Shown here piece by piece: positions 1-6,831 of a stretch of 7,037 bases of DNA. Numbering within the stretch: the stretch's first letter is position 1; each line of letters begins with the position of its first letter. The DNA comes from SZUA-521 sp041738285 (GTDB lineage Bacteria; Pseudomonadota; Gammaproteobacteria; Pseudomonadales; Azotimanducaceae): assembly GCA_041738285.1 (NCBI GenBank), contig JBGSQB010000052.1:1-7037 (forward strand), given 5' to 3'. The translations under genes were made by a program, and so were the position numbers. The notes under the pieces were generated by a model that saw only the letters and a program-made list of their open reading frames with translations, was not told the DNA's origin and ran no database searches.

Positions 1-314
1 GCCGCTGCGGGTTGCTTTGCCTGCTTGGGCGCCGCGTCCGGCGCGGGAGTCGAAGTTGACTGCGGGGCCTGGGCCCCCGTTACCTCGATCCCCATGATGA
101 GTTGGCCTTCGCCGACCTTGTCACCCATGGCGACATCAACGCGCGCGATCTTTCCGGCAACCGGCGACGGCACTTCCATCGATGCCTTGTCGGACTCGAT
201 GACGATGAGCGCATCGTCCTTGGCGACGGTGTCGCCAATCGCGACGCAGATCTCGACCACCTCGACGTCTTCGGCGTCGCCGATGTCGGGAATGAGAATG
301 TCTTGAACAGCCAC
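1..314 (-). CDS. aceF: Dihydrolipoyllysine acetyltransferase E2 of pyruvate dehydrogenase, N-terminal part (truncated by window edge)
   Basis: E2 core of the cytoplasmic pyruvate dehydrogenase complex; its swinging lipoyl arm carries the acetyl group from E1 to CoA. Only the first 104 codons are present. Reading from a GTG start, residues 3-77 form a complete biotinyl/lipoyl domain, with the lipoylation motif ESDKASMEVPSP and the modified lysine at about residue 43. From residue 80 the chain turns into an Ala/Pro/Gln/Lys-rich stretch typical of the flexible linker between lipoyl domains. The GTG was chosen because a good ribosome-binding site (GAGGAG) lies 6 nt upstream and because family proteins begin immediately before the I/V-P-D-I-G motif. 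It follows aceE by 16 nt, so the two are surely cotranscribed. The number of lipoyl domains and the catalytic domain lie outside the window. An isolated lipoyl domain could belong to another E2, but the aceE neighbour makes aceF by far the best call. Confidence 0.93.
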   Translation of the reverse strand, partial: MAVQDILIPDIGDAEDVEVVEICVAIGDTVAKDDALIVIESDKASMEVPSPVAGKIARVDVAMGDKVGEGQLIMGIEVTGAQAPQSTSTPAPDAAPKQAKQPAA

Positions 315-320
315 CGGGTG

Positions 321-326
321 CTCCTC
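321..326 (-). promoter_or_regulatory. Ribosome-binding site of aceF
   Basis: GAGGAG on the minus strand, 6 nt before the GTG at 312-314 and lying in the 16-nt aceE-aceF gap. It settles the non-ATG start of aceF. Confidence 0.7.
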
Positions 327-330
327 TTGC

Positions 331-2994
331 CTAAGCCAGCCGCGGTGGCGGTCTGTCTGGATCGATGTTGAATCGAGAGATTGCCTCGGTAACCACCGAA
401 CCGGCAATGACTTGCCGCTCGGACAGCACCGACAGCGCGGCCACCGTGATCGACTCGCGATCGACCTCGAAGAAGCGCCGGAGCTGCTTGCGGCTGTCGC
501 TACGCCCAAAACCATCGGTACCGAGCACCTTGTAGGGCGCGGTGACGAATGCACGGATCTGCTCGGCATGGTTCTTCATGTAGTCGGTCGCCGCGACGAC
601 TGGCGCGTCACTGTCGGCAAGGGATTGCGTGACGAACGGTACACGTGGTGTCTCACTCGGATGGAGCATGTTCCAGCGCGCCACGTCCTGGCCGTCACGG
701 GCGAGTTCGTTGAAGCTCGTGATGCTCCAGATTTCGCTGTCGACACCGAACTCGGCGAGCAACTGCGCAGCAGCTTCGGCTTCACGCAGTATCGTCCCGC
801 TGCCCATCAACCGAACGAACTTGCGGCCCTTCTTTGCCCTGGCCTTCAGCCGGTACATGCCGCGAACAATTCCGTCCTCCACACCCTCGAGCATGGCGGG
901 TTGGGGATAGTTCTCGTTCATCAGCGTGAGGTAATAGAAGACGTTGCGATTGTCCTCGTACATCTCCTTCAGCCCGTGATGCACGATGACTGCGATCTCG
1001 TAGCCGTACGCTGGATCATAGGCCTTGCAGTTCGGCACGGTACTGGCCAGCACATGGCTGTGGCCGTCCTGATGTTGCAGTCCCTCGCCGTTGAGCGTCG
1101 TGCGCCCCGCCGTGCCGCCCAGCAGAAACCCGCGCGCCTGCATATCACCGGCCGCCCAGCAAAGATCACCAATGCGTTGAAACCCGAACATCGAGTAATA
1201 GATGTAGAACGGCACCAGCGTGAGCGCATGACTGCTGTAAGACGTTGCCGCCGCAAGCCACGCCGAGAATGCGCCGGCTTCGTTGATGCCCTCTTCCAAC
1301 ACCTGTCCTTCCTTCGACTCGCGATAGGCGGCGATCTCGCCGGAGTCCTCTGGCTCGTACAATTGGCCTTCCGACGAATAAATCCCGAGCTGGCGAAACA
1401 TGCCTTCCATGCCGAACGTGCGTGCTTCGTCCGGCACGATCGGCACGACGCGTGGCCCCATGGCCTTGTCGCGCACCAGCGTCTGCAGCATGCGCACGAA
1501 CACCATCGTGGTCGAAACGGACCGATCCCCAGTGCCTTTCAGCTGGGCGTCGAAAATGTCGAGCTTTGGTACCGGCACGTCGCCTGACACAGTGACGCGC
1601 CGCGGCATGAATCCGCCCAATCGCTCGCGCTGACGTCGCAAGTAGACGATTTCGGGCGTATCGGCCGGCGGCCGGAAATACGGAACCTGCTCGAGCTGCT
1701 CATCGTTCAACGGAATGTCAAAGCGATCGCGGAAGGATTTCAGACTCTCGGCATCGAGCTCTTTGGCCTGGTGGGTCGTGTTCTCGGACTCGATCTCATC
1801 GCCCATGCCATAGCCTTTTACGGTCTTGGCGAGGATGACCGTCGGCTCGCCCTTGTGGTGGACCGCGGCGTGATAAGCAGCGTACACCTTGAATGGATCG
1901 TGGCCGCCGCGATTGAGTCGCATGATGTCATCGTCACTGAGCTGCTCGACCATCTTCAGCAGTTCCGGGTGCTTGCCGAAGAAATGTTCGCGTGTATACG
2001 CTCCACCGTGGGCCTTGTAGTTCTGGTATTCGCCGTCCACGGTCTCGTTCATACGTTGTTGCAGCAAACCCTGCTCGTCACGCGCAAACAACGGATCCCA
2101 CATCCGACCCCAAACGACCTTTATCACGTTCCAGCCGGCTCCGCGGAACGTGCCCTCGAGCTCCTGAATGATCTTGCCGTTGCCGCGCACCGGGCCGTCG
2201 AGACGCTGCAGATTGCAGTTGACGACGAATATGAGGTTGTCGAGCCGCTCGCGCGCCGCAAGACCCAATGCGCCGAGCGATTCGGGTTCGTCGGTCTCAC
2301 CATCGCCGAGAAACGCCCACACCTTACGATCGCCCATAGGCACCAGTCCTCGACTGTCGAGGTACTTCATCACGTGCGCCTGATAGATCGCCTGAATCGG
2401 CCCGAGCCCCATCGAAACCGTTGGGAACTGCCAATAGTCGGGCATCAGCCAGGGATGCGGATAAGACGATAGCCCGCGGCCGTCGACCTCACGGCGAAAC
2501 GCATCCAGCTGACTTTCGTCGAGCCGCCCTTCGAGGTACGAGCGAGCGTAGATTCCCGGCGCACAGTGGCCCTGGAAATAGATGAGGTCTCCAGGCGTCG
2601 ATTCACTAGGCGCCTTGAAGAAGTAGTTGAAACCGACGTCATAGAGCGTTGCCGCGGATGAAAACGTGGCGATGTGGCCGCCAAGGTCATCGCCGGCTGC
2701 GTTTGCCCGCATCACCATGGCGAGCGCATTCCAGCGCACGAGAGATCGAATCCGCCGCTCCATGAACAGATCGCCGGGCATGAATGCCTCACGGCTGGCT
2801 GGAATCGTGTTCCGATAGGGGGTGGTTATCGTGTACGGCAAGCGCGCGCCGGTGCGCGTCATGCGCGCGGACAGGCGCTCGAGGAGGAAGTTCGCCCGGT
2901 CGACACCTGCGTTGTCCAGGACGTACTCGAGGGCGTCGAGCCATTCCCGCGTCTCGTCGCCGTCTGAATCAGCCATGTTTCGCGGAAAAGCCAT
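331..2994 (-). CDS. aceE: Pyruvate dehydrogenase E1 component, homodimeric AceE type
   Basis: Thiamine-diphosphate-dependent decarboxylation of pyruvate and reductive acetylation of the E2 lipoyl group; it links glycolysis to the TCA cycle in the cytoplasm. The product is 887 aa, the same length as E. coli AceE, and aligns by eye from ETREWL (residue 14) to a C-terminal PPPRLA. Visible active-site elements, one residue ahead of E. coli numbering: H107 (GGH), H143 (FQGH), the ThDP/Mg motif GDGE at 230 with NCN at 259, mobile-loop H408, DEARTFGMEG at 522-531, E572 (GINE) and HQDGHSH at 641. All expected catalytic residues are present, so the enzyme should be active. The first ATG (2994) has GAGGG only 2 nt upstream; a second in-frame ATG at 2976 has no better site, so the longer form is kept. 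It lies 30 nt after the ROK kinase gene and 16 nt before aceF. No pdhR-like regulator is in the window. Confidence 0.97.
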   Translation of the reverse strand: MAFPRNMADSDGDETREWLDALEYVLDNAGVDRANFLLERLSARMTRTGARLPYTITTPYRNTIPASREAFMPGDLFMERRIRSLVRWNALAMVMRANAAGDDLGGHIATFSSAATLYDVGFNYFFKAPSESTPGDLIYFQGHCAPGIYARSYLEGRLDESQLDAFRREVDGRGLSSYPHPWLMPDYWQFPTVSMGLGPIQAIYQAHVMKYLDSRGLVPMGDRKVWAFLGDGETDEPESLGALGLAARERLDNLIFVVNCNLQRLDGPVRGNGKIIQELEGTFRGAGWNVIKVVWGRMWDPLFARDEQGLLQQRMNETVDGEYQNYKAHGGAYTREHFFGKHPELLKMVEQLSDDDIMRLNRGGHDPFKVYAAYHAAVHHKGEPTVILAKTVKGYGMGDEIESENTTHQAKELDAESLKSFRDRFDIPLNDEQLEQVPYFRPPADTPEIVYLRRQRERLGGFMPRRVTVSGDVPVPKLDIFDAQLKGTGDRSVSTTMVFVRMLQTLVRDKAMGPRVVPIVPDEARTFGMEGMFRQLGIYSSEGQLYEPEDSGEIAAYRESKEGQVLEEGINEAGAFSAWLAAATSYSSHALTLVPFYIYYSMFGFQRIGDLCWAAGDMQARGFLLGGTAGRTTLNGEGLQHQDGHSHVLASTVPNCKAYDPAYGYEIAVIVHHGLKEMYEDNRNVFYYLTLMNENYPQPAMLEGVEDGIVRGMYRLKARAKKGRKFVRLMGSGTILREAEAAAQLLAEFGVDSEIWSITSFNELARDGQDVARWNMLHPSETPRVPFVTQSLADSDAPVVAATDYMKNHAEQIRAFVTAPYKVLGTDGFGRSDSRKQLRRFFEVDRESITVAALSVLSERQVIAGSVVTEAISRFNIDPDRPPPRLA

Positions 2995-3024
2995 GTCCCT
3001 CGCCAGTCTAGGAGTAACCAGAGT

Positions 3025-3978
3025 CTAGTCGGCCCGCCAGAGACGGGCGGCGCCCCGAACACCGCTCGCAGAGCCATGTCTTGCCGCCACGACCGGTGTG
3101 GTAACGATATCGGAGAACACGTAGGGATGCCAAAGCACAGGCAGGCGTGTATAGAGCGCTTCGATCTGCGACACACCACCGCCCACAACAATGACATCGG
3201 GGTCGAGCACATTGACGATCTGCGCGAGGCTGCGCGCCAGCATGTGCATGTACAGATCGAGCGTGCGCGCGCGCAGCGCATGCGTACTCGATCCGATCTG
3301 CATTGCATCGAGTCGCTCGCCCGTCAGCTCGTGATGCGTGCGCGCGAGCCCCGGACCCGACAAGTAGGTCTCGATGCAGTCGGTCCTGCCGCAGTAGCAG
3401 GGTCGCCGCGAAAGACTCGCTTCCAGCGTCGCCAGCGGCGATGGCATCAGTGAATCATGGTGCAGCCAAGGCAGCGGTGTGTGGCCCCATTCCCCGGCAA
3501 TGGCGTTGCGACCCACGAGGAGTGACCCGTCGATGACGATTCCGCCGCCGACGCCCGTTCCCAATATGACCCCGAACACACATCGCGAGCCCGTGGCAGC
3601 GCCGTCTTGCGCTTCCGACAATGCCAGACAGTTCGCATCGTTCGCCATGCGCACCCTTTGGCCGAGTCTCGCCTGCAGATCGGTGAGTAGCGGCCTGCCA
3701 TTGAGCCAGGTTGAATTGCAGTTGTGCATGGCCTTCACGTCGTCACGCCACGCGCCAGGCGTGCCGACACCCACGGGACAACGCACCCCTGTCTTGCCGT
3801 CACATAGCTCGACGATGGTCACAATGGCGTCGACACACGCTGCGTAGTCCTCGCGCGGAGTCGCTAGGCGTTGCCGATGTGCGACTGCACCGTCGGCACC
3901 CAAGAGGATGGCTTCGATCTTGGTGCCACCCATGTCGATGCCGATTCGCGGCCCCGGATTGCTCGCAGTTGCCGTCAC
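3025..3978 (-). CDS. mak: ROK-family sugar kinase, Mak-like fructokinase
   Basis: ATP-dependent cytoplasmic sugar kinase of 317 aa, the usual ROK length. N-terminal phosphate-binding motif DMGGTK at 15-20; NSTWLNG at 88-94; catalytic aspartate D114 in ANDANC; phosphate-2 glycine motif GTGVGGG at 140-146; and the ROK zinc site formed by H166 (EWGH) with C194, C196 and C201 (CYCG...CIE). The pieces NSTWLNG, EWGHTPLPW and SGVRGAA match E. coli Mak (manno/fructokinase) as I remember it better than NagK, which lacks NSTWLNG and has a different segment after its GH, so fructose or mannose is the likelier substrate. N-acetylglucosamine remains possible, especially beside ampD. It begins with GTG whose last two bases start the ampD TGA stop (4-nt overlap), and no clear Shine-Dalgarno sequence is seen, suggesting translational coupling to ampD. 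The ROK assignment is firm; the exact substrate is inference. Confidence 0.88.
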   Translation of the reverse strand: MTATASNPGPRIGIDMGGTKIEAILLGADGAVAHRQRLATPREDYAACVDAIVTIVELCDGKTGVRCPVGVGTPGAWRDDVKAMHNCNSTWLNGRPLLTDLQARLGQRVRMANDANCLALSEAQDGAATGSRCVFGVILGTGVGGGIVIDGSLLVGRNAIAGEWGHTPLPWLHHDSLMPSPLATLEASLSRRPCYCGRTDCIETYLSGPGLARTHHELTGERLDAMQIGSSTHALRARTLDLYMHMLARSLAQIVNVLDPDVIVVGGGVSQIEALYTRLPVLWHPYVFSDIVTTPVVAARHGSASGVRGAARLWRAD

Positions 3979-4580
3979 GGCCGCGAACGATCCACAACGG
4001 CGCGCAGCAATCGCGCCCAGTCGAACACCTGACCCGGATCGGTCTTGCGCATCGGGGCCACATCGCTGTGGCCGACAATGCCGCCGAGGGTCAAGCGCGG
4101 ATATCGATTCATGAGTGCCACGATAACGTCGACCAACACGTCATATTGCGCCTCCTCGAAGGGGGTCGTCTCGGTGCCCTCCAGTTCCACGCCGATCGCG
4201 TAGTCGTTGCAACCCCTTCGGCCGCGATGACTCGATACGCCCGCATGCCACGCTCGCCGATCGAACGGCACGAACTGAGTGATGCATCCGGCGCGATCGA
4301 TGAACAGGTGAGACGACACCTTCACGTCGGTGAGGTCGGTAAGGCGCGAGTCGGAACAATCGAGGCAATTGGTAAAGAGCTGCTCGACATGAGCGCCACC
4401 AAACTCACCAGGGGGCAGGCTGATGCTGTGAACGATCAGGAGTTCAATGTCGCTGCAATACGGTCGTTCGTCCGCATTTGGCGACGGAACACGGCGCACG
4501 CCCTCGAGCCAGTGGGTACGGTCTACCTGCACCACGGCATGCTGGCACGCCGCCGAGACAGCGGCAACATGCGCTACCAT
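3975..4580 (-). CDS. ampD: 1,6-anhydro-N-acetylmuramyl-L-alanine amidase AmpD
   Basis: Cytosolic zinc amidase that removes the stem peptide from anhydroMurNAc during peptidoglycan recycling. In enterobacteria and pseudomonads its loss induces AmpC beta-lactamase through AmpR. Amidase_2 fold: zinc ligands H51 (VHSISLPPGEFGG), H171 (GHSDVAP) and D181 (KTDPG), catalytic E132 (VELEGT) and K179, corresponding to E. coli H34, H154, D164, E116 and K162. The 201-aa reading is about 17 residues longer at the N terminus than the 183-aa E. coli protein. An AGGG lies 7 nt upstream of the ATG at 4580, supporting that start, but in-frame GTG codons at 4535 and 4532 would give the canonical length. No signal peptide is evident, which favours AmpD over a periplasmic AmiD-type enzyme. 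It heads the minus-strand cluster; ampE does not follow, and its TGA overlaps the kinase GTG. Confidence 0.95.
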   Translation of the reverse strand: MVAHVAAVSAACQHAVVQVDRTHWLEGVRRVPSPNADERPYCSDIELLIVHSISLPPGEFGGAHVEQLFTNCLDCSDSRLTDLTDVKVSSHLFIDRAGCITQFVPFDRRAWHAGVSSHRGRRGCNDYAIGVELEGTETTPFEEAQYDVLVDVIVALMNRYPRLTLGGIVGHSDVAPMRKTDPGQVFDWARLLRAVVDRSRP

Positions 4581-4610
4581 TGCGCAACCCTACTCCAACG
4601 CTTCTCCTGC
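4581..4610. promoter_or_regulatory. Divergent nadC/ampD intergenic region
   Basis: Only 30 bp separate the ampD ATG (minus) from the nadC ATG (plus). This is too short to hold two complete promoters plus leaders, so the promoters must reach into the opposing coding sequences. I see no convincing -35/-10 pair and no purine-rich ribosome-binding site in front of nadC. On the minus strand, GGAG and AGGG stand before ampD. Confidence 0.45.
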
Positions 4611-5453
4611 ATGAATCTCGATGCACTGATCGAACGAGCTGTGATCGACAACGTGCGCAGCGCTCTCGCAGAGGATGTCGGTGCCGGGGATCTGAGTGCG
4701 CAGCTCATTCCCGACTCGGTGCGTGCGCGGGCGCAGATCATTACCCGCGAAGAAGCCGTCTTCTGTGGGCGGCGATGGGCAGAGGAAACCTGCCGGCAAG
4801 TCGACCCTCGAATCACCATGGACTGGCAGGTCGACGACGGTGATCGCGTGACCGCCAATGCGATGCTCTTACACCTCGAAGGGCCGGCACGCGGACTGCT
4901 CACCGCGGAACGAACAATGCTCAATTTCCTGCAGCTGCTCTGCGGTACTGCTACCCTCGCGAGCCGCTATGCTGACCTGGTCGCCAGCACATCGGTCGCC
5001 GTACTCGACACGCGCAAGACGATCCCCGGCCTGCGCGTCGCGCAGAAGTATGCTGTTGGCTGCGGCGGTTGCCGCAATCACCGACTGGGTCTCTTCGATG
5101 CCTTTTTGATCAAGGAGAATCACATCGCCGCCGCAGGCTCGATAGCCGCAGCCGTGGCTGCGGCACGACGAATCGCTCCCGATGCGCCGGTCGAAGTAGA
5201 AGTAGAGAACATCGCAGAGTTCCGAACGGCACTCGTGACCGGCGCAGACATCATCATGCTCGATGATTTCTCTCTCGACGCCATGCGCGAGGCGGTCGCC
5301 TTGAATCAGGGCCAGGCCAAACTCGAAGCATCGGGTGGCGTGACGCTATCGACCCTGCCGGCGATCGCCGCCACCGGGGTCGACTATGTTTCGGTAGGTG
5401 AAATCACCAAGCGGATCGTGCCCATCGACCTGTCGATGCGTTTCAAGGACTGA
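4611..5453 (+). CDS. nadC: Nicotinate-nucleotide pyrophosphorylase (quinolinate phosphoribosyltransferase)
   Basis: Converts quinolinate and PRPP to nicotinate mononucleotide, CO2 and PPi in de novo NAD synthesis. The product is 280 aa. The N-terminal open alpha/beta domain (about 1-110) is followed by the alpha/beta barrel. Visible substrate-binding residues: R101 (ERT), R135-K136 (DTRKT), H157-R158 (NHRLG), K168 (IKENH), E197 (VEVEVEN) and D218 (IMLDD). These equal the M. tuberculosis enzyme's catalytic set shifted by four. The C terminus ends LSMRFKD as in the family. The open frame extends upstream to 3711, but that part is antisense to ampD and the kinase gene. The start at 4611 gives the length and N terminus usual for pseudomonad-type NadC. 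An in-frame ATG at 4569 would add 14 residues and overlap ampD by 12 bp. C154 sits where E. coli has glycine (CGGG versus CGGC). It is followed after 4 nt by the tfpZ-like gene. Confidence 0.96.
   Translation: MNLDALIERAVIDNVRSALAEDVGAGDLSAQLIPDSVRARAQIITREEAVFCGRRWAEETCRQVDPRITMDWQVDDGDRVTANAMLLHLEGPARGLLTAERTMLNFLQLLCGTATLASRYADLVASTSVAVLDTRKTIPGLRVAQKYAVGCGGCRNHRLGLFDAFLIKENHIAAAGSIAAAVAAARRIAPDAPVEVEVENIAEFRTALVTGADIIMLDDFSLDAMREAVALNQGQAKLEASGGVTLSTLPAIAATGVDYVSVGEITKRIVPIDLSMRFKD
5445..5449 (+). promoter_or_regulatory. Ribosome-binding site of the tfpZ-like gene
   Basis: AAGGA, 8 nt before the GTG at 5458 and embedded in the last nadC codons. It decides the GTG start over the in-frame ATG at 5398, which lies inside nadC. 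Confidence 0.65.
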
Positions 5454-5457
5454 GCGC

Positions 5458-6201
5458 GTGTCGCGCTATCGGGCATTCGCGATTCACTTCGCGATCAGCT
5501 TCGCGATCTTTCTCGCGCTCGCGTGGTTCGTCATCTATCTCTGGTATCCCGCATTCTTCTTCGAAACCGACGGCGGATGGCAAGGCATACGAATCATCGT
5601 CGCGGTCGACCTCGTCTTAGGGCCACTGTTGACGCTTGTGGTGTTCAAGGCAGACAAGCCCAGCCTCAAGTTCGACCTTGCCGCGATTGGCGTTGTGCAG
5701 TTGCTGGCGTTGACAGGCGGCGTCTACGTGGTACACAGCGAACGACCGCTGGCGATGGTGCATGTCGATGGCGAGTTCTTCTCGATGAATGCGCAGGCGT
5801 ACATCGACGCCGGGCTGGCCGTCCCGGATCTGTCGCGATTCCCCGGGCCGTGGCCAAAGTGGGTGTCGATGCCGCTGCCGGCCGATCCGGTGGAGTCCGC
5901 TACATTCCGGACCGACGCATTCCGTCGCGGGACGCCACTGCGCGCCATCGCCGAGCGCTATCGCGCGTTCGATCCGGTCGATATCGACGGTGTGGAGGCG
6001 GTCGACCCCGCGGCGATACTGCTGCGCGATGAGCAGTCGCAGGCGGTGCCACGGTGGCTGGCCAAGCATGGCGGCGTCCTCACCGATTACCGCTTCTATC
6101 GCTTCGGCGCCCGCTTCGCGTACACCTATTTGGGGTTCGATCGGCAGCGCGCTGCGCTGGGCGTGCTCGGCACGCCCGTGATCCCGCGCAACGGCAGTTG
6201 A
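5458..6201 (+). CDS. tfpZ: TfpX/TfpZ-family type IV pilin accessory membrane protein
   Basis: Predicted inner-membrane protein of 247 aa from GTG. Three hydrophobic segments lie at about 6-30, 44-63 and 73-92, followed by a 150-residue hydrophilic domain rich in Tyr, Arg and Pro. The N-terminal signature (RAFAIHFAIS, WYP, GGWQGIRII, DLVLGPLLTL, then KFDLAAIG and HSERPLA) is what I recognise from TfpX/TfpZ accessory proteins. In P. aeruginosa these are encoded beside particular pilA alleles and affect how many pili reach the surface. The pilin genes and tRNA-Thr within 600 bp support this. Unusually, it lies on the opposite strand from the pilins and only 4 nt behind nadC, with a good ribosome-binding site, so it is probably cotranscribed with nadC. 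The family call rests on remembered sequence; assignment to TfpZ rather than TfpX is uncertain. Confidence 0.82.
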   Translation: MSRYRAFAIHFAISFAIFLALAWFVIYLWYPAFFFETDGGWQGIRIIVAVDLVLGPLLTLVVFKADKPSLKFDLAAIGVVQLLALTGGVYVVHSERPLAMVHVDGEFFSMNAQAYIDAGLAVPDLSRFPGPWPKWVSMPLPADPVESATFRTDAFRRGTPLRAIAERYRAFDPVDIDGVEAVDPAAILLRDEQSQAVPRWLAKHGGVLTDYRFYRFGARFAYTYLGFDRQRAALGVLGTPVIPRNGS

Positions 6202-6243
6202 TCGCAAGGCATCCGAATGCGCGGGCAGACCTGGTAGCGAAAG
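6202..6243. other. Short convergent gap between the tfpZ-like gene and tRNA-Thr
   Basis: 42 bp holding only a weak 4-bp inverted repeat (GCAT-CCGA-ATGC) and no T-tract on either strand. I see no terminator for either transcript, so nadC-tfpZ messages may run antisense through the tRNA gene. Confidence 0.4.
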
Positions 6244-6319
<76 letters not shown>

Positions 6320-6349
6320 AGGGTCGTCTACCGAACGACAGGGCCACGC

Positions 6350-6377
6350 AGGATACTCAATTCATCGAGCGCGTCAA
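6350..6377 (-). promoter_or_regulatory. Candidate sigma-70 promoter of tRNA-Thr
   Basis: On the minus strand, TTGACG (6372-6377, 5/6 to the -35 consensus) and TATCCT (6350-6355, 4/6 to the -10) are separated by 16 nt and followed by a GC-rich discriminator, as is usual for stable-RNA promoters. Initiation near 6343 would give a leader of about 24 nt before the tRNA 5' end. It fits neatly between the pilin stop codon (6382) and the tRNA. Confidence 0.45.
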
Positions 6378-6381
6378 AGGC

Positions 6382-6756
6382 TCAGGGACAGGCCACCTTG
6401 GCCGGGAATCGACGACACACCGTCGTTCCCACCGTGTCGACTGCGGTGACGTCGTAGGTGGCGCCTGCAACAGTGATCGTGTACACGGTGCCGTCATCAC
6501 TCTGGGGTCGCCAGCCGAGCAACAACAGGCCGGCATCGGGGCCTCCGTCGAACTCGCCGGCCTGGTAAGCGCCGGTTCGCAGCCGGATGTCTTCCTCAAA
6601 TACTTCAATGGTGGCGATGGTGTTGATGAGGGCGCCCTGCCGGCTGCTCAGGATGTAACCGTTGTACATCGGTAGCGCCACGGCGGTGATGATGGCCATG
6701 ATCGCGATGACGATCATGAGCTCGACCAGCGTAAATCCGCGGATCTTGGACTTCAT
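6382..6756 (-). CDS. Type IV pilin-like protein (PilE/PilA class)
   Basis: Prepilin of 124 aa. A short charged leader MKSKIRG is followed by the class III prepilin-peptidase site G7/F8. The mature chain starts FTLVELMIVIAIM with Glu at +5 and Pro at +22, giving the N-terminal hydrophobic helix (residues 8-35) that spans the inner membrane and packs in the pilus. An amphipathic alpha-1C (about 36-60) precedes a small globular part with VYTITV and YDVTAV strands. Two cysteines, C114 and C123, would close an 8-residue C-terminal disulfide loop, as in many pilins. The start at 6756 was chosen because it gives a normal leader; GGTGGAG lies 12 nt upstream, rather far. A GTG at 6774 would overlap that site. 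The mature length (117 aa) and short globular domain could suit either a minor pilin of the PilE type or a small major pilin. I cannot decide between them, so no symbol is given. Confidence 0.88.
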   Translation of the reverse strand: MKSKIRGFTLVELMIVIAIMAIITAVALPMYNGYILSSRQGALINTIATIEVFEEDIRLRTGAYQAGEFDGGPDAGLLLLGWRPQSDDGTVYTITVAGATYDVTAVDTVGTTVCRRFPAKVACP

Positions 6757-6786
6757 AGTGATTCGGTGCTCCACCGTGCTGTGCCA

Positions 6787-6792
6787 ATTCTA
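6787..6792 (-). promoter_or_regulatory. Possible -10 element for the pilin gene
   Basis: TAGAAT on the minus strand (5/6 match to TATAAT) lies about 30 nt before the pilin start and just downstream of the terminator. Its -35 position falls inside the terminator stem and shows no good match, so this is weak. If used, the leader would be about 24 nt and would still include the GGTGGAG at 6769-6775. Confidence 0.25.
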
Positions 6793-6800
6793 GCTTGATG

Positions 6801-6830
6801 AAAAAGAAAAGGGCCCCTCGCGGGGCCCTT
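6801..6830 (-). terminator. Strong rho-independent terminator after the right-edge gene
   Basis: Perfect 9-bp GC-rich stem (AAGGGCCCC / GGGGCCCTT, 6809-6817 and 6822-6830) with a 4-nt loop. On the minus strand it is followed by TTCTTTTTC. The U-tract is on the minus strand only, so it ends transcripts entering from the right, before the 124-aa pilin gene. Confidence 0.88.
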
Positions 6831-6831
6831 C

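Noticed and set aside
412..1587. 391-codon plus-strand open frame opposite aceE
   Set aside because: aceE is unambiguous on the other strand. The frame has arginine/histidine-rich composition without any recognisable domain, so it is a codon-bias shadow.
1771..2472. 233-codon plus-strand open frame opposite aceE
   Set aside because: Same situation: wholly antisense to conserved E1 catalytic sequence, with no domain and no ribosome-binding logic.
3031..3056. GC-rich inverted repeat near the 3' end of the kinase gene, considered as a terminator before aceE
   Set aside because: It lies inside the coding sequence, the stem is short, and no T-tract follows on the minus strand.
3711..4610. 300-codon upstream extension of the nadC reading frame
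   Set aside because: It is exactly antisense to ampD and the ROK kinase, has no similarity to NadC, and NadC family length is met from 4611. Long antisense frames are common in GC-rich DNA.
6769..6787. Sigma-54-like promoter (TTGGCAC) upstream of the pilin gene, as known for pilA in Pseudomonas
   Set aside because: The -24 half matches, but the -12 half reads GGTGG instead of TTGCA with no GC at the right spacing, and it would overlap the pilin ribosome-binding site.
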